A DNA stretch of 64,000 nucleotides from Streptomyces puniciscabiei (GCF_006715785.1 NZ_VFNX01000001.1:1440501-1504500), one strand, 5' to 3'. Shown: positions 42,745 through 52,448, numbered from the stretch's first letter. Translations and numbers: made by a program. Notes: generated by a model from the letters alone, not told the origin.

Positions 42745-43269
42745 TTACGCGGATCGGTCGAGGGCGCGCAGCGAGCGGTCGGTGATCGAACGGGCGCCGC
42801 GGCCGATCGCGATCGTGCCGGACTGCACCAGCTCCTTGATGCCGAACGGCTCCAGCATCTTGAGCATGGCGGACAGCTTCTCGCTGGATCCGGTGGCCTC
42901 GATGGTGACGGCCTCCGGGGAGACGTCGACGGTCTTGGCGCGGAACAGCTGGACGATCTCCACGATCTGGGAGCGGGTCTCGTTGTCGGCGCGGACCTTC
43001 ACCAGCACGAGTTCGCGCTGCACGGCCTGACCGGGCTCCAGCTCCACGATCTTCAGCACGTTGACGAGCTTGTTGAGCTGCTTGGTCACCTGCTCCAGCG
43101 GCAGGTCCTCGACCCCGACCACGATGGTGATGCGGGAGATGTCGGGGTGCTCGGTGACGCCGACCGCGAGCGAGTCGATGTTGAAGCCGCGGCGGGAGAA
43201 GAGGGCGGCGATCCGGGCCAGGATGCCCGGGGTGTTCTCCACCAGGACGGAGAGCGTGTGCTTGGACAT
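42745..43269 (-). CDS. ilvN: Acetolactate synthase small (regulatory) subunit
   Basis: The 174-residue protein has an N-terminal ACT domain with V-E-N-T-P-G-I-L-A-R-I-A-A-L-F-S-R-R-G-F-N-I, which binds valine for feedback, and a second ACT-like half (about 85-165). It pairs with the IlvB catalytic subunit. It lies 22 bp behind ilvB, co-transcribed. Confidence 0.95.
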   Translation of the reverse strand: MSKHTLSVLVENTPGILARIAALFSRRGFNIDSLAVGVTEHPDISRITIVVGVEDLPLEQVTKQLNKLVNVLKIVELEPGQAVQRELVLVKVRADNETRSQIVEIVQLFRAKTVDVSPEAVTIEATGSSEKLSAMLKMLEPFGIKELVQSGTIAIGRGARSITDRSLRALDRSA

Positions 43270-43291
43270 GGTCTTTTTACGTCTCTCTCGC

Positions 43292-45145
43292 TCAGTCGTC
43301 TTCGTTGTCGCCGAAGTCGGGGCGGACGTCCCGGGCGGCCATGATCTCGTCGTTGGAGGTGCCGGCGGCGACCATCGGCCACACCATCGCGTCCTCGTGG
43401 ACGATGAAGTCGATGACGACCGGGCGGTCGTTGATGGAGTTCGCCTCTTCGATGACCTTGTCCAGGTCCTCCGGGCGCTCGCAGCGCAGGCCCACGCAGC
43501 CCATCGCCTCGGACAGCTTCACGAAGTCCGGCACGCGCGTGCCCTTGGCCTCCGGGTTGATGTCGTCGGGGCCGCTGTGCAGGACGGTGTTGGAGTAACG
43601 CTGGTTGTAGAAGAGGGTCTGCCACTGGCGGACCATGCCGAGGGCGCCGTTGTTGATGATGGCGACCTTGATCGGGATGTTGTTCAGGGCGCAGGTGGTC
43701 AGTTCCTGATTGGTCATCTGGAAGCAGCCGTCGCCGTCGATCGCCCACACCGTCCGGTCCGGCTGCCCGGCCTTGGCACCCATGGCGGCCGGGACCGCGT
43801 AGCCCATGGTTCCGGCGCCGCCGGAGTTCAGCCAGGTGGCGGGCCTTTCGTACTGGATGAAGTGCGCGGCCCACATCTGGTGCTGGCCGACGCCCGCGGC
43901 GAAGATCGTGCCCTCGGGCGCGAGTTGGCCGATGCGCTCGATGACCGCCTGCGGGGACAGGGAGCCGTCCTCGGGCTGGTCGTAGCCGAGCGGGTAGGTG
44001 TCGCGCCAGCGGTTGAGGTCGCTCCACCAGGCCGTGTAGTCGCCCCTGTGGCCCTCGCTGTGCTCCTTCTGCACGGCCTGGACCAGGTCGGCGATGACCT
44101 CGCGGGCGTCACCGACGATCGGCACGTCGGCGGCGCGGTTCTTGCCGATCTCGGCCGGGTCGATGTCGGCGTGGACGATCTTGGCGTACGGGGCGAAGCT
44201 GTCGAGCTTGCCGGTGACGCGGTCGTCGAAGCGGGCGCCGAGGGCGACGATCAGGTCGGCCTTCTGCAGCGCGGTGACGGCGGTGACCGCACCGTGCATG
44301 CCCGGCATTCCCACGTGCAGCGGGTGGCTGTCGGGGAACGCGCCGAGCGCCATCAGGGTGGTGGTGACGGGCGCTCCGGTGAGTTCGGCGAGGACCTTCA
44401 GCTCGGCGGTGGCGTGCGCCTTGAGGACGCCGCCGCCGACGTAGAGGACGGGCCGCCTGGCGGAGGTGATCAGCTTGGCCGCCTCGCGGATCTGCTTGGC
44501 GTGCGGCTTGGTCACCGGGCGGTAGCCGGGCAGGTCCATGGTGGGCGGCCAGGAGAAGGTGGTCTTCGCCTGGAGGGCGTCCTTGGAGATGTCGACCAGG
44601 ACCGGGCCCGGGCGGCCGGTCGCGGCGATGTGGAACGCCTGCGCGATGACCCGCGGGATGTCCTCGGCCTTGGTGACGAGGAAGTTGTGCTTGGTGATCG
44701 GCATGGTGATGCCGACGATGTCCGCCTCCTGGAAGGCGTCCGTGCCGATGGACGAGGACGCCACCTGGCCGGTGATCGCGACCAGCGGGACGGAGTCCAT
44801 GTGGGCGTCGGCGATCGGCGTGACCAGGTTGGTGGCTCCGGGGCCGGAGGTGGCCATGCAGACGCCGACCTTGCCGGTGGCCTGCGCGTAGCCGGTGGCC
44901 GCGTGGCCGGCGCCCTGCTCGTGGCGGACCAGCACGTGACGGACCCGCGTCGAGTCCATCAGGGGGTCGTACGCCGGCAGGATCGCGCCGCCGGGAATGC
45001 CGAATACCGTGTCAGCGCCGACCTCCTCGAGGGAGCGGATGAGGGACTGCGCACCCGTGACGTGCTCGACGGGGGCGGACTGCTGTCCTCCGGATCGGGG
45101 CCGCGGCTGCGGATGGGCCCCGGTGGCCTGCTCGGTCATCGGCAT
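43292..45145 (-). CDS. ilvB: Acetolactate synthase large (catalytic) subunit
   Basis: The 617-residue thiamine-diphosphate enzyme makes acetolactate (Val, Leu) and acetohydroxybutyrate (Ile). It has the activating Glu region near [15 protein letters not shown], the FAD region, and the ThDP motif [12 protein letters not shown] with N-N. ATG at 45145 or 45139 (M-T-E-Q) is possible; GAAGAGA precedes both. Expression is controlled by the leader peptide and terminator 75-205 bp upstream. It supplies the acetohydroxy acids for ilvC further down. Confidence 0.95.
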   Translation of the reverse strand: MPMTEQATGAHPQPRPRSGGQQSAPVEHVTGAQSLIRSLEEVGADTVFGIPGGAILPAYDPLMDSTRVRHVLVRHEQGAGHAATGYAQATGKVGVCMATSGPGATNLVTPIADAHMDSVPLVAITGQVASSSIGTDAFQEADIVGITMPITKHNFLVTKAEDIPRVIAQAFHIAATGRPGPVLVDISKDALQAKTTFSWPPTMDLPGYRPVTKPHAKQIREAAKLITSARRPVLYVGGGVLKAHATAELKVLAELTGAPVTTTLMALGAFPDSHPLHVGMPGMHGAVTAVTALQKADLIVALGARFDDRVTGKLDSFAPYAKIVHADIDPAEIGKNRAADVPIVGDAREVIADLVQAVQKEHSEGHRGDYTAWWSDLNRWRDTYPLGYDQPEDGSLSPQAVIERIGQLAPEGTIFAAGVGQHQMWAAHFIQYERPATWLNSGGAGTMGYAVPAAMGAKAGQPDRTVWAIDGDGCFQMTNQELTTCALNNIPIKVAIINNGALGMVRQWQTLFYNQRYSNTVLHSGPDDINPEAKGTRVPDFVKLSEAMGCVGLRCERPEDLDKVIEEANSINDRPVVIDFIVHEDAMVWPMVAAGTSNDEIMAARDVRPDFGDNEDD

Positions 45146-45219
45146 TCTCTTCTCGATGCTGAGGGTTTTTGCGAGGTTTGGGCGGAGTTCAAGCGCTGCA
45201 CGAACGGCACTCGTGCAAC

Positions 45220-45253
45220 AAAAAACCCCTCGTGCCGTAGGGCAAGCGAGGGG
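45220..45253 (-). terminator. ilvB attenuator (intrinsic terminator)
   Basis: On the minus strand a stem of CCCCTCG / CGAGGGG, extended by TGCC/GGCA, is followed by six U. It lies 55 bp after the leader-peptide stop and 75 bp before ilvB. This is a classical attenuator layout. Confidence 0.85.
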
Positions 45254-45307
45254 AGCGCGCCGGTGAGGTCGCTGGGGTTTCCGGATCGTCCTCCGGTGGT
45301 TCCCAGC

Positions 45308-45349
45308 TCAGCCGACGCGCTGTCCAAGTACGAGAATTCGGGTGCGCAT
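45308..45349 (-). CDS. ilvB leader peptide MRTRILVLGQRVG
   Basis: The 13-residue peptide contains Ile-Leu-Val-Leu encoded by ATT CTC GTA CTT, which are three rare codons and one common codon. GGGAGG lies 10 bp before the ATG. Peptides of the form MRTRILVLGxRVG are, to my knowledge, the established leaders of actinomycete ilvB operons. Stalling at these codons would prevent the downstream terminator. Confidence 0.85.
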   Translation of the reverse strand: MRTRILVLGQRVG

Positions 45350-45510
45350 GGCACTGACCCTCCCCCCGACGCGCACCACGTGTCAAGTGGGTGGGACGGG
45401 AGTCTCAGAATGTGAACGCAGGGCACTGCCGCCTCCGAAGACAGCCGTCACACCCCCTGTGTACACCCCGGAGCGCCTCTTCGGCTCGCTCACACCTTTC
45501 CATGGCGCGT
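45350..45510 (-). promoter_or_regulatory. Promoter region of the ilvB leader transcript
   Basis: The gap between ilvB (start 45145) and the cdgC stop (45511) spans 365 bp; the ilvB half holds the leader and attenuator listed separately. This remaining 161 bp has a CACGTG palindrome near 45378-45383 next to an isolated TTGACA on the minus strand. A matching -10 at the right distance is not evident. Confidence 0.4.
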
Positions 45511-48500
45511 TCACCTCCGGGGCGCTCCGGTCGATGTCGAGACCACGACCGTGCTCAACCCTTCGGGCCTCCGCGCGCTCGCGCCCTCGGCACCGACGCG
45601 CCCCTGCGGTTCACTCGCGGTCCCGGCGAACGTCGGCTCGGCCAGTGCGTGCGGCACCGGATAATGGCCGGATCCGAGCGCCCGGCGCAGCCGGTACTCG
45701 TCCAGCGGCCCCGCGAACGCCATGCCCTGCCCGTGCGTGCAGCCCATCGCGCGCAGCGCGACGACCTGCTCCGGCAGGTCCACGCCCTCGGCCACCGACT
45801 GCAGCCCGAGATCGCCGGCGATCCGCAGCAGACCGCTGGTGATCTTGTGCAGCCGCGCGGACTCCACGACGCCCTCGACCAGGCCGCGGTCGAGCTTCAG
45901 GATGTCCACGGGGAGCCTTCTCAGGGCGGTGATGGCCGCGGATCCGCTGCCGAAGCCGTCCAGCGCGATCCGCACCCCGAGCCGGCCGAGCGCGGCCAGC
46001 CGCCGCTCCAGCTCGTCCAGGGGCAGCCGCGGATCGGTGTCGGACAGCTCCAGGACCAGCGCGCCGGGCGGCAGCCCGTGCCGGGTCAGCAGCGCCTCCA
46101 CGGAGCCGAGCGGCATCGAGCGGTCCAGCACCCGCCGGGCGCTCATCCGGACGGCCACCGGTACGACGGTCCCGGTCGCGGCCCGCTCGGCGGCCTGCTC
46201 GACGGCCTGCTGCAGGATCCAGCGCTCCAGCTCGGCGGTCTTGTCGCCGTCCTCGGTCACCCGCAGGAACTCGGCCGGGGTGAACAGCACCCCCTGCGAG
46301 GAGCGCCAGCGCGCCTGCGCCGAGACCGCCGTGATCCGGCCGGTCGACAGGCACACCACCGGCTGGTGCAGCAGGGCGAACTCGCCGTCGTGCAGCGCGG
46401 CCCGCAGCCGGGTGGCCAGCTCCGCCTTGCGTACGACGTCCTGCTGCATCTGCGGCTTGTACAGCTCGACCCGGCCCTTTCCGGCCGCTTTCGCGCGGTA
46501 CATCGCGAGGTCGGCGTTGCGCAGCAACTCGCCCGCGCCGAGGCCGGGTTCGGCGAAGGCCACGCCGATGGAGGCGTTGACCCGGACGTCGCTGCCGTCG
46601 ATGGCGTACGGCTGGGAGAGGGTCACCCTGAGGCGGTCGGCGAGCTCCAGGATGTTGCGCTCCCGGGCGGCACGGTCCCGGGTGCCGTCCCCGACGATCA
46701 GGGCCGCGAACTCGTCGCCGCCCAGCCGGGAGGCGGTGTCCCCGTGCCGGACCGCGTCCTGGAGTCTGCGGGCGGCCTGGACGAGCAGTTCGTCCCCCGC
46801 CTGGTGCCCGATCGTGTCGTTGACCGCCTTGAAGCCGTCCAGGTCGATGAAGAGCACGGCCGTGCCGAGCAGGGCGGTGCCCCGGTCGGTGGCGCGGCGG
46901 CCGGAGACGGCCTGCTGCACGCGCCGGGTGAACAGGGCGCGGTTGGGCAGGTCGGTCAGCGGGTCGTGCTCGGCGTTGTGCTGCAGCTGCGCCTGCAGGC
47001 GGACGCGCTCGGTGACGTCCCGGCTGTTGAAGATCAGGCCGCCGTGGTGACGGTTGACGGTCGACTCGACGTTGAGCCAGCCGCCGTCGCCGGACCGGAA
47101 GCGGCACTCGATGCGGGTGGTGGGTTCCTCCAGGGGGCTGGCGGCGAGGAAGCGGCGCACCTCGTGCACCACGCAGCCCAGGTCCTCCGGGTGGATGAGG
47201 CCGGCCAGTTCCGTGCCCACGAGATCCTCGGCGGGGCGGCCGTAGACCCCGGCGGCGGCCGGGGAGACGTACCGCAGGACGCCGTTGGGGGCGGCGATCA
47301 TGATCACGTCGCTGGAGCCCTGCACCAGGGAGCGGAAGTGGTTCTCCTTCTGCGCCAGTTCCTGGGTCAGGGTGATGTTGTCCAGCAGCATGATGCCCTG
47401 CCGGATGACGAGCGCGAGCACGACGGCGCCCGCGGTGATCAGCACGACATGGTCGGGTCGGCGCCCGTTGAGGACGTTGTACAGGATGCCCAGGGTGCAC
47501 ACGGCGGCGGCGAGGTACGGGGTGAGGGCGGCGAGGGAGCCGGCGAGCGGCCGGCCGGCCGGATACCGGCTGTGGTCACCTCCCGGGGCGGGCACGGTCA
47601 CGTGGTGGTGGCTCGTGCCGCGCTGTCCGGGCACGTGCTCGTGGACCACGCGCGTGTGCCCGTCCGGTACGTGCGCCTGCGGTGCGCCCTTGCGGCCGGG
47701 CGCGGCCCAGGGTGCGTAGGCGAGCAGCAGCGAGCCGGCGAACCAGCCGGCGTCCAGCAGCTGCCCGGAGTGGTAGCTGCTGTGCAGCAGCGGCGAGGTG
47801 AACAGCGCGTCGCACATCACGGTCAGCGCGAGCGCCCCGATCGCCGTGTTCACCGCGGTGCGGTTGCCGGGCGTACGGCGGAAGTGCAGCGCGAGCACCA
47901 TGCTGACCAGCGCGATGTCGAGCAGCGGGTACGCCAGCGACAGCGCGGTGTGCGCCACGCTCGGTCCGTCGAACCGGGCCGCCTGGGCGAGCGCCAGGCT
48001 CCAGGACAGCGTGAGCAGCGAGCCGCCGATCAGCCAGGCGTCCAGCGCCAGGCAGATCCAGCCGGCCTTGGTCACCGGCCGCTTGGCGAGCACCAGCAGA
48101 CCCACGATGGCGGGCGGCGCGAAGCACAGGAAGAACAGGTCCGCGTAGGAGGGGCTGGGCACGGGCCGGCCGAGCACGACCTCGTACCACCCCCAGACCG
48201 CGTTGCCGAGGGACGCCATCGCCGAGGAGAGGGCGAACAGCAGCCAGGCCGAGCGGAAGCGGACGCGCGGACCGCGGGCGTACAGGAAGCACGAGACGGC
48301 GGCGGTGCCGGCCGCGGCGGCCAGCCCGAAGTCGCCCATGACCAGCGCCAGTTCGTCCGTGCCCCAGTCGAACGCGGCCCCGACGGCGTAGGCCGCGCAG
48401 ACCAGGGCGAGAACGAGTTGCTCCCTCGTGCGCCTGCCTTCACCGGCGGCCGGCCGGCGGGGCGGCGGCACCTGCTGCGGATCCGGGGCACGCACCGCCG

Positions 48501-48720
48501 CGTCGAGGGCGGTCGTCACCGAGGGCGGCGCGCTCACCGGGGCCTCCCGGTCCGCGCCGCCCCCGGGTCCCGACGGTCCCGGTGCGCTGGGTGTGCGTGC
48601 CTCCTGCGGCCGCTGTGCCTGCGCTGCTGATGGCTGTGGTGGCTGGTGTGGTGGCCGCGTCTGCGCGTGGCCGTGCGCCAGGGTCGTCGGCGGCTCCGCC
48701 GCGTCGGATCGTTCGTCCAT
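45511..48720 (-). CDS. cdgC: Membrane GGDEF-EAL c-di-GMP protein CdgC
   Basis: The 1069-residue protein has a disordered N-terminus (about 1-95), 8-10 membrane helices (about 100-390), a PAS domain (about 415-535), GGDEF (about 550-720) and EAL (about 735-990). The G-G-D-E-F signature at about 666 is intact, so diguanylate cyclase activity is likely. In the EAL domain the signature reads S-A-Q-A-R-W where E-A-L-V-R-W is expected, so phosphodiesterase activity is doubtful. The architecture and position match S. coelicolor CdgC (SCO5511). In Streptomyces c-di-GMP acts through BldD to time sporulation. It is apparently monocistronic. Confidence 0.9.
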   Translation of the reverse strand: MDERSDAAEPPTTLAHGHAQTRPPHQPPQPSAAQAQRPQEARTPSAPGPSGPGGGADREAPVSAPPSVTTALDAAVRAPDPQQVPPPRRPAAGEGRRTREQLVLALVCAAYAVGAAFDWGTDELALVMGDFGLAAAAGTAAVSCFLYARGPRVRFRSAWLLFALSSAMASLGNAVWGWYEVVLGRPVPSPSYADLFFLCFAPPAIVGLLVLAKRPVTKAGWICLALDAWLIGGSLLTLSWSLALAQAARFDGPSVAHTALSLAYPLLDIALVSMVLALHFRRTPGNRTAVNTAIGALALTVMCDALFTSPLLHSSYHSGQLLDAGWFAGSLLLAYAPWAAPGRKGAPQAHVPDGHTRVVHEHVPGQRGTSHHHVTVPAPGGDHSRYPAGRPLAGSLAALTPYLAAAVCTLGILYNVLNGRRPDHVVLITAGAVVLALVIRQGIMLLDNITLTQELAQKENHFRSLVQGSSDVIMIAAPNGVLRYVSPAAAGVYGRPAEDLVGTELAGLIHPEDLGCVVHEVRRFLAASPLEEPTTRIECRFRSGDGGWLNVESTVNRHHGGLIFNSRDVTERVRLQAQLQHNAEHDPLTDLPNRALFTRRVQQAVSGRRATDRGTALLGTAVLFIDLDGFKAVNDTIGHQAGDELLVQAARRLQDAVRHGDTASRLGGDEFAALIVGDGTRDRAARERNILELADRLRVTLSQPYAIDGSDVRVNASIGVAFAEPGLGAGELLRNADLAMYRAKAAGKGRVELYKPQMQQDVVRKAELATRLRAALHDGEFALLHQPVVCLSTGRITAVSAQARWRSSQGVLFTPAEFLRVTEDGDKTAELERWILQQAVEQAAERAATGTVVPVAVRMSARRVLDRSMPLGSVEALLTRHGLPPGALVLELSDTDPRLPLDELERRLAALGRLGVRIALDGFGSGSAAITALRRLPVDILKLDRGLVEGVVESARLHKITSGLLRIAGDLGLQSVAEGVDLPEQVVALRAMGCTHGQGMAFAGPLDEYRLRRALGSGHYPVPHALAEPTFAGTASEPQGRVGAEGASARRPEGLSTVVVSTSTGAPRR

Positions 48721-48917
48721 AGGCCGTGCATCGCCCGTCGCCCCCCTCACAAATCTGAAATGTCCATCCCCGGCGCCGAACGGTCGGCGGCAGCCCCTGT
48801 CGGGACGATACACCAGGATCGTCACTCAGGGACATAGTGCCTCTACGCTCCGTGACGACCAGCCGTGATGCGGGTACGGCCCGCGTCCGGAGGGTTGCGG
48901 AGGGTGCCGGAAGCCGG
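48721..48917 (-). promoter_or_regulatory. Upstream region of cdgC with a BldD-like half-site
   Basis: The sequence TCACTCAG at 48822-48829 matches the first half of the published BldD consensus TNACNCWG; the second half is poor. It is about 100 bp upstream of the cdgC start. Confidence 0.3.
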
Positions 48918-49859
48918 TTACGCGCCCGTCGTCAGGATCACGTTCCGCAGGGGCTCATGGTTCACGAACCGGGTCAACTGGTCGGCGAGCAGCCGCTTGG
49001 CGCGCGGCAGGAAGGCGGAGGTGGGGCCGCCCACGTGCGGGCTGATGAGCACGCCGGGGGCCTGCCAGAGCGGGTGCCCGGGCGGCAGCGGCTCGGGATC
49101 GGTGACGTCCAGGGCCGCGGTGACACGGCCGCTCTCCAGCTCCGCGAGCAGCGCTTTGGTGTCCACGACGGGACCGCGCGCCACGTTCACGAGCAGCGCT
49201 CCGTCCTTCATCCGCGCCAGGAATTCGGCGTCCACCAGGCCCCGTGTCTGCTCGGTCAAGGGCGTGGAGAGGATCACGACGTCGGCGTGTGGAAGCAAAG
49301 AAGGCAATTCGGTGAGCGGATGCACCGGACCGCGCGCCGTGGTGCGCTTGGAGCGCGCGACGCGCGCCACCCGCGCGACCTCAAAAGGCGCGAGCCGGTC
49401 TTCGATGGCGGCGCCGATGGAGCCGTAGCCGACGATGAGGACGGACTTGTCGGCGAGGGCGGGCCGGAACCCGCCGAGCCACTCGCCGCGCTCCTGGGCC
49501 CGGACAAAGTCCGGGATGCCCCGCAGGGAGGCGAGGACGAGCGTCAGCGTCAGCTCCGCGGTGCTCGCCTCGTGCACCCCGCGCGCGTTGCACAGCCGCA
49601 CCCCCGGGCGCAGGTGGTGCAGGCCCGGCTGCACATGGTCGATCCCGGCCGACAGCGTCTGTACGACCTCGACGGAGGCCATCCGCGGCAGCGGGCGCAC
49701 CCCGATCCCGGCGGGCTTCATGTAGGGCACGACGTAGAACGAACAGCCGGCCGGGTCGGCCGGGAACTCCTCGCCGCCGTTCCAGAACAGGTACCGGGGC
49801 CCCTCGGGAAGTCCCTCGATCTCCTCCGGCGCTATGGGAAGCCACACCTCTGCAGTCAT
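48918..49859 (-). CDS. D-isomer-specific 2-hydroxyacid dehydrogenase
   Basis: The 313-residue NAD(P)-dependent enzyme has the Rossmann motif G-Y-G-S-I-G, catalytic Arg in V-A-R-G-P-V-V-D-T, Glu region D-V-T-D-P-E-P-L-P and His in I-S-P-H-V-G-G. The single-domain length lacks an ACT domain, unlike serA. Likely substrates are glyoxylate/hydroxypyruvate or a related 2-oxo acid; specificity is not readable. It is divergent from an aldo/keto reductase gene with 76 bp between the starts. Confidence 0.88.
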   Translation of the reverse strand: MTAEVWLPIAPEEIEGLPEGPRYLFWNGGEEFPADPAGCSFYVVPYMKPAGIGVRPLPRMASVEVVQTLSAGIDHVQPGLHHLRPGVRLCNARGVHEASTAELTLTLVLASLRGIPDFVRAQERGEWLGGFRPALADKSVLIVGYGSIGAAIEDRLAPFEVARVARVARSKRTTARGPVHPLTELPSLLPHADVVILSTPLTEQTRGLVDAEFLARMKDGALLVNVARGPVVDTKALLAELESGRVTAALDVTDPEPLPPGHPLWQAPGVLISPHVGGPTSAFLPRAKRLLADQLTRFVNHEPLRNVILTTGA

Positions 49860-49935
49860 GGCATGGAGGCTATGTCAGGTACGCGCGCGTGCAGAGGTTA
49901 GGTTGGGGTCCGGGCAGAGGGAGGTTCACGAGCAG

Positions 49936-50934
49936 GTGGAGCGCAGGACGATCGGCGCGGGGGCGCTCGCGGTGGGGGCCGTCGGACTCGGGTGCATGCC
50001 GATGAGCTGGGCGTACAGCGGGTCGCGGCAGCGGGGCGAGGAATCGCTCAGAACCGTGCACCGGGCGCTGGACCTGGGCTCGACCCTCCTGGACACCGCG
50101 GACATGTACGGCCCGTTCACCAATGAGCTGCTGCTGGGACGGGTGCTCAAGGAGCGGCGCGCGGAGGCCTTCGTGTCCACGAAGGTGGGTCTGCTGGTCG
50201 GCGAGCAGCACATCGTGGCCAACGGGCGCCCCGGGTATGTGAGACGGGCCTGTGACGCCTCCCTGCGCCGGCTCCAGACGGACGTGATCGACCTGTACCA
50301 GCTGCACCGCGCCGACCCCGAGGTCCCCGTCGAGGAGACCTGGGGCGCGATGGCCGAGCTGGTGCGGGCCGGCAAGGTGCGGGCCCTGGGCCTGTGCGCG
50401 GTGGGCGCGCGCGGCGGCCGCCGCTCCGGGGCCGGGCTGCACGACGGTACGTTGCGCCAGTTGCAGCGGGTGCAGCAGGTGTTCCCGGTGGCCGCGGTGG
50501 AGGCGGAGCTGTCGGTGTGGTCGCCGGAGGCGCTGCGGGCACTGCTGCCGTGGTGCGAGGCGCGGGGTGTGGGGTTCCTGGCGGCGATGCCGCTGGGCAA
50601 CGGCTTCCTGACCGGCACGCTGACCCCCGGCGAGGGCTTCGAACCGGACGACCTGCGGGCCCGCCATCCCCGTTTCACGGCCGAGATGATGGCCGCCAAC
50701 CAGCCGATCGTGGCGGGCCTGCGCCGTATCGCGCGCCGCCACGGCGAGCAGGTCACCCCGGCCCAGGTCGCCCTGGCCTGGGTACTGGCCCAGGGCCGCC
50801 ATGTGATCGCGCTTCCGGGCGCCAAGCAGGAGCGGTGGGCCGTGGAGAACGCGGCGGCGGGCGGCCTCCGGCTGACCGACGAGGACCTCGCGGAGGTGTC
50901 ACGGCTGCCAGCGGCCCAGGGGTCGTGGGACTGA
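49936..50934 (+). CDS. Aldo/keto reductase
   Basis: The 332-residue (beta/alpha)8 NADPH-dependent enzyme carries the catalytic tetrad: Asp and Tyr in D-T-A-D-M-Y-G, Lys in F-V-S-T-K-V-G and His in Y-Q-L-H-R. The C-terminal L-P-G-A-K (S-x-K type) cofactor loop is present. GTG at 49936 has GGGAGG about 12 bp upstream, slightly long; no better start is seen. The substrate is unknown. It may be co-regulated with the divergent dehydrogenase. Confidence 0.88.
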   Translation: MERRTIGAGALAVGAVGLGCMPMSWAYSGSRQRGEESLRTVHRALDLGSTLLDTADMYGPFTNELLLGRVLKERRAEAFVSTKVGLLVGEQHIVANGRPGYVRRACDASLRRLQTDVIDLYQLHRADPEVPVEETWGAMAELVRAGKVRALGLCAVGARGGRRSGAGLHDGTLRQLQRVQQVFPVAAVEAELSVWSPEALRALLPWCEARGVGFLAAMPLGNGFLTGTLTPGEGFEPDDLRARHPRFTAEMMAANQPIVAGLRRIARRHGEQVTPAQVALAWVLAQGRHVIALPGAKQERWAVENAAAGGLRLTDEDLAEVSRLPAAQGSWD

Positions 50935-51040
50935 GGGCCCACCGGGATCGGTTCCGCCGGACCGGGAACCCGGACGGGGCGGGGCGGTGTATGAGAAGTA
51001 GCACCTGCCGCTGGATGACCGCCTCGAAGGGACCGTGATC

Positions 51041-52207
51041 GTGCAACGACGAGCTGTGCCGGCCGTGTTGGCCGCGGCCGCCCTCCTGCTGACGGCCGGC
51101 TGCTCCTCGGGCGGCGGGGGACACCTGCTCGGCCCTCCCGGGAGGACCACGGCCACCGGTACGGCACCGGGCCCGGCCCCCTCCGGCCGCGCCACCGAGC
51201 CGGTGCCGCCGGCCAGGGGCTCGGTGAAGGTGCTGCGCACCGTGGCCGAGGGCCTGAGGACGCCGTGGGGGCTTGCTCCGCTGCCCGGCGGCGCTCTGCT
51301 GGTCTCCTCCCGCGACGACGGCACGATCACCCGGATCGACGAGAAGACGGGCCGGAAGACCGAGCTGGGCACGGTCTCCGGGGTCTCCCCGGCCGGGGAG
51401 GGCGGTCTGCTGGGCATCGCCCTGTCCCCCGACTACGCCTCGGACCACATGATCTACGCCTACTTCACCTCGGCCTCGGACAACCGCATCGTCCGCATGC
51501 TCTACGACGAGCGCAAGCCGCCCGGTGAGCAACTGGGCGCTCCGGACACGGTGTTCAGGGGCATCCCCAAGGGCGTCGTGCACAACGGCGGCCGGATCGC
51601 GTTCGGTCCGGACGGCATGCTGTACGCAGGCACCGGCGAGAGCGGCGAGCGGGGCCTGGCCCAGGACAGGAAGTCCCTGGGCGGCAAGATCCTGCGCCTG
51701 ACCCCGGAGGGCGAGGCGGCCCCCGGCAATCCGTTCCCCGGCTCGCCGGTGTATTCCTACGGCCATCGCAACGTCCAGGGCCTGGCCTGGGACGACCGAC
51801 AGCGCCTGTTCGCCTCGGAGTTCGGCCAGGACACCTGGGACGAGCTGAACGCGATCAAGCCGGGCGGCGACTACGGCTGGCCGAAGGCCGAGGGCAGGTC
51901 GGCCGACCCCGCCTTCCAGAACCCGATCGCCCAGTGGCACACCGACGACGCCTCCCCCAGCGGGATCGCCGATGTCAACGGCGTGATCTGGATGGCGGCC
52001 CTGAAGGGCGAGCGGCTGTGGCGCATCCCGCTCAAGGGCACGGAGGCCTCGGCTCCGCCCGAGGCCTTCCTCACCGGTACCTACGGCCGGCTGCGCACGG
52101 TGGTCGCGGCGGGTGGCGACAGGCTGTGGCTGACGACGAGCAACACGGACGGCCGGGGCCATCCGAAGAACGGCGACGACCGGGTGCTGGAGGTGGAGGT
52201 GCGGTGA
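51041..52207 (+). CDS. PQQ-type glucose/sorbosone dehydrogenase-like lipoprotein
   Basis: The 388-residue protein has a lipoprotein signal peptide with lipobox L-T-A-G-C at about residue 20, a Gly/Thr/Pro-rich spacer and a six-bladed beta-propeller (GSDH family). Typical motifs are L-L-G-I-A-L-S-P-D-Y, H-N-G-G-R-I-A-F-G-P-D-G and Y-G-H-R-N-V-Q-G-L. It should be anchored on the outer face of the membrane and oxidise an aldose using PQQ. GTG 51041 is preferred over 51035 because AAGGGA then stands at a proper distance. Confidence 0.85.
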   Translation: MQRRAVPAVLAAAALLLTAGCSSGGGGHLLGPPGRTTATGTAPGPAPSGRATEPVPPARGSVKVLRTVAEGLRTPWGLAPLPGGALLVSSRDDGTITRIDEKTGRKTELGTVSGVSPAGEGGLLGIALSPDYASDHMIYAYFTSASDNRIVRMLYDERKPPGEQLGAPDTVFRGIPKGVVHNGGRIAFGPDGMLYAGTGESGERGLAQDRKSLGGKILRLTPEGEAAPGNPFPGSPVYSYGHRNVQGLAWDDRQRLFASEFGQDTWDELNAIKPGGDYGWPKAEGRSADPAFQNPIAQWHTDDASPSGIADVNGVIWMAALKGERLWRIPLKGTEASAPPEAFLTGTYGRLRTVVAAGGDRLWLTTSNTDGRGHPKNGDDRVLEVEVR

Positions 52208-52216
52208 GCGGCGCCG

Positions 52217-52399
52217 TCACTCGTCGTCGGCCGGCGGTGGCTCCGGCAGCCGTATGACCGCCTTCCCGGAGGACAGGTCTATCGGGCCCCGTCCGGGGTC
52301 GTTGTCGCCGACGTCCTCGCGGGTCAGCTCCAGGCGGTTCTGTTCGTCCCGGGTGTGTTTGCGACCGGGTGCGAACAGTTCCTCGAAGGCGTTGAACAC
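52217..52399 (-). CDS. Small conserved DUF6191-type protein
   Basis: The 60-residue protein M-F-N-A-F-E-E-L-F-A-P-G-R-K-H-T then an acidic tail ending P-P-P-A-D-D-E resembles a conserved Streptomyces family. GTG 52399 has GGAGG 5-6 bp upstream. It is convergent with the sugar dehydrogenase (9-bp gap) and lies 49 bp behind the LAL regulator gene on the same strand. The function is unknown. Confidence 0.65.
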   Translation of the reverse strand: MFNAFEELFAPGRKHTRDEQNRLELTREDVGDNDPGRGPIDLSSGKAVIRLPEPPPADDE

Positions 52400-52448
52400 G
52401 GCCCCTCCCCCGCTTTCTCCCCCTTGCGGCTTTTCTTCAGCGTAGGTC

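Noticed and set aside
45391..48630. A long plus-strand open frame opposite cdgC
   Set aside because: It is an antisense shadow; the minus strand carries clear PAS, GGDEF and EAL motifs.
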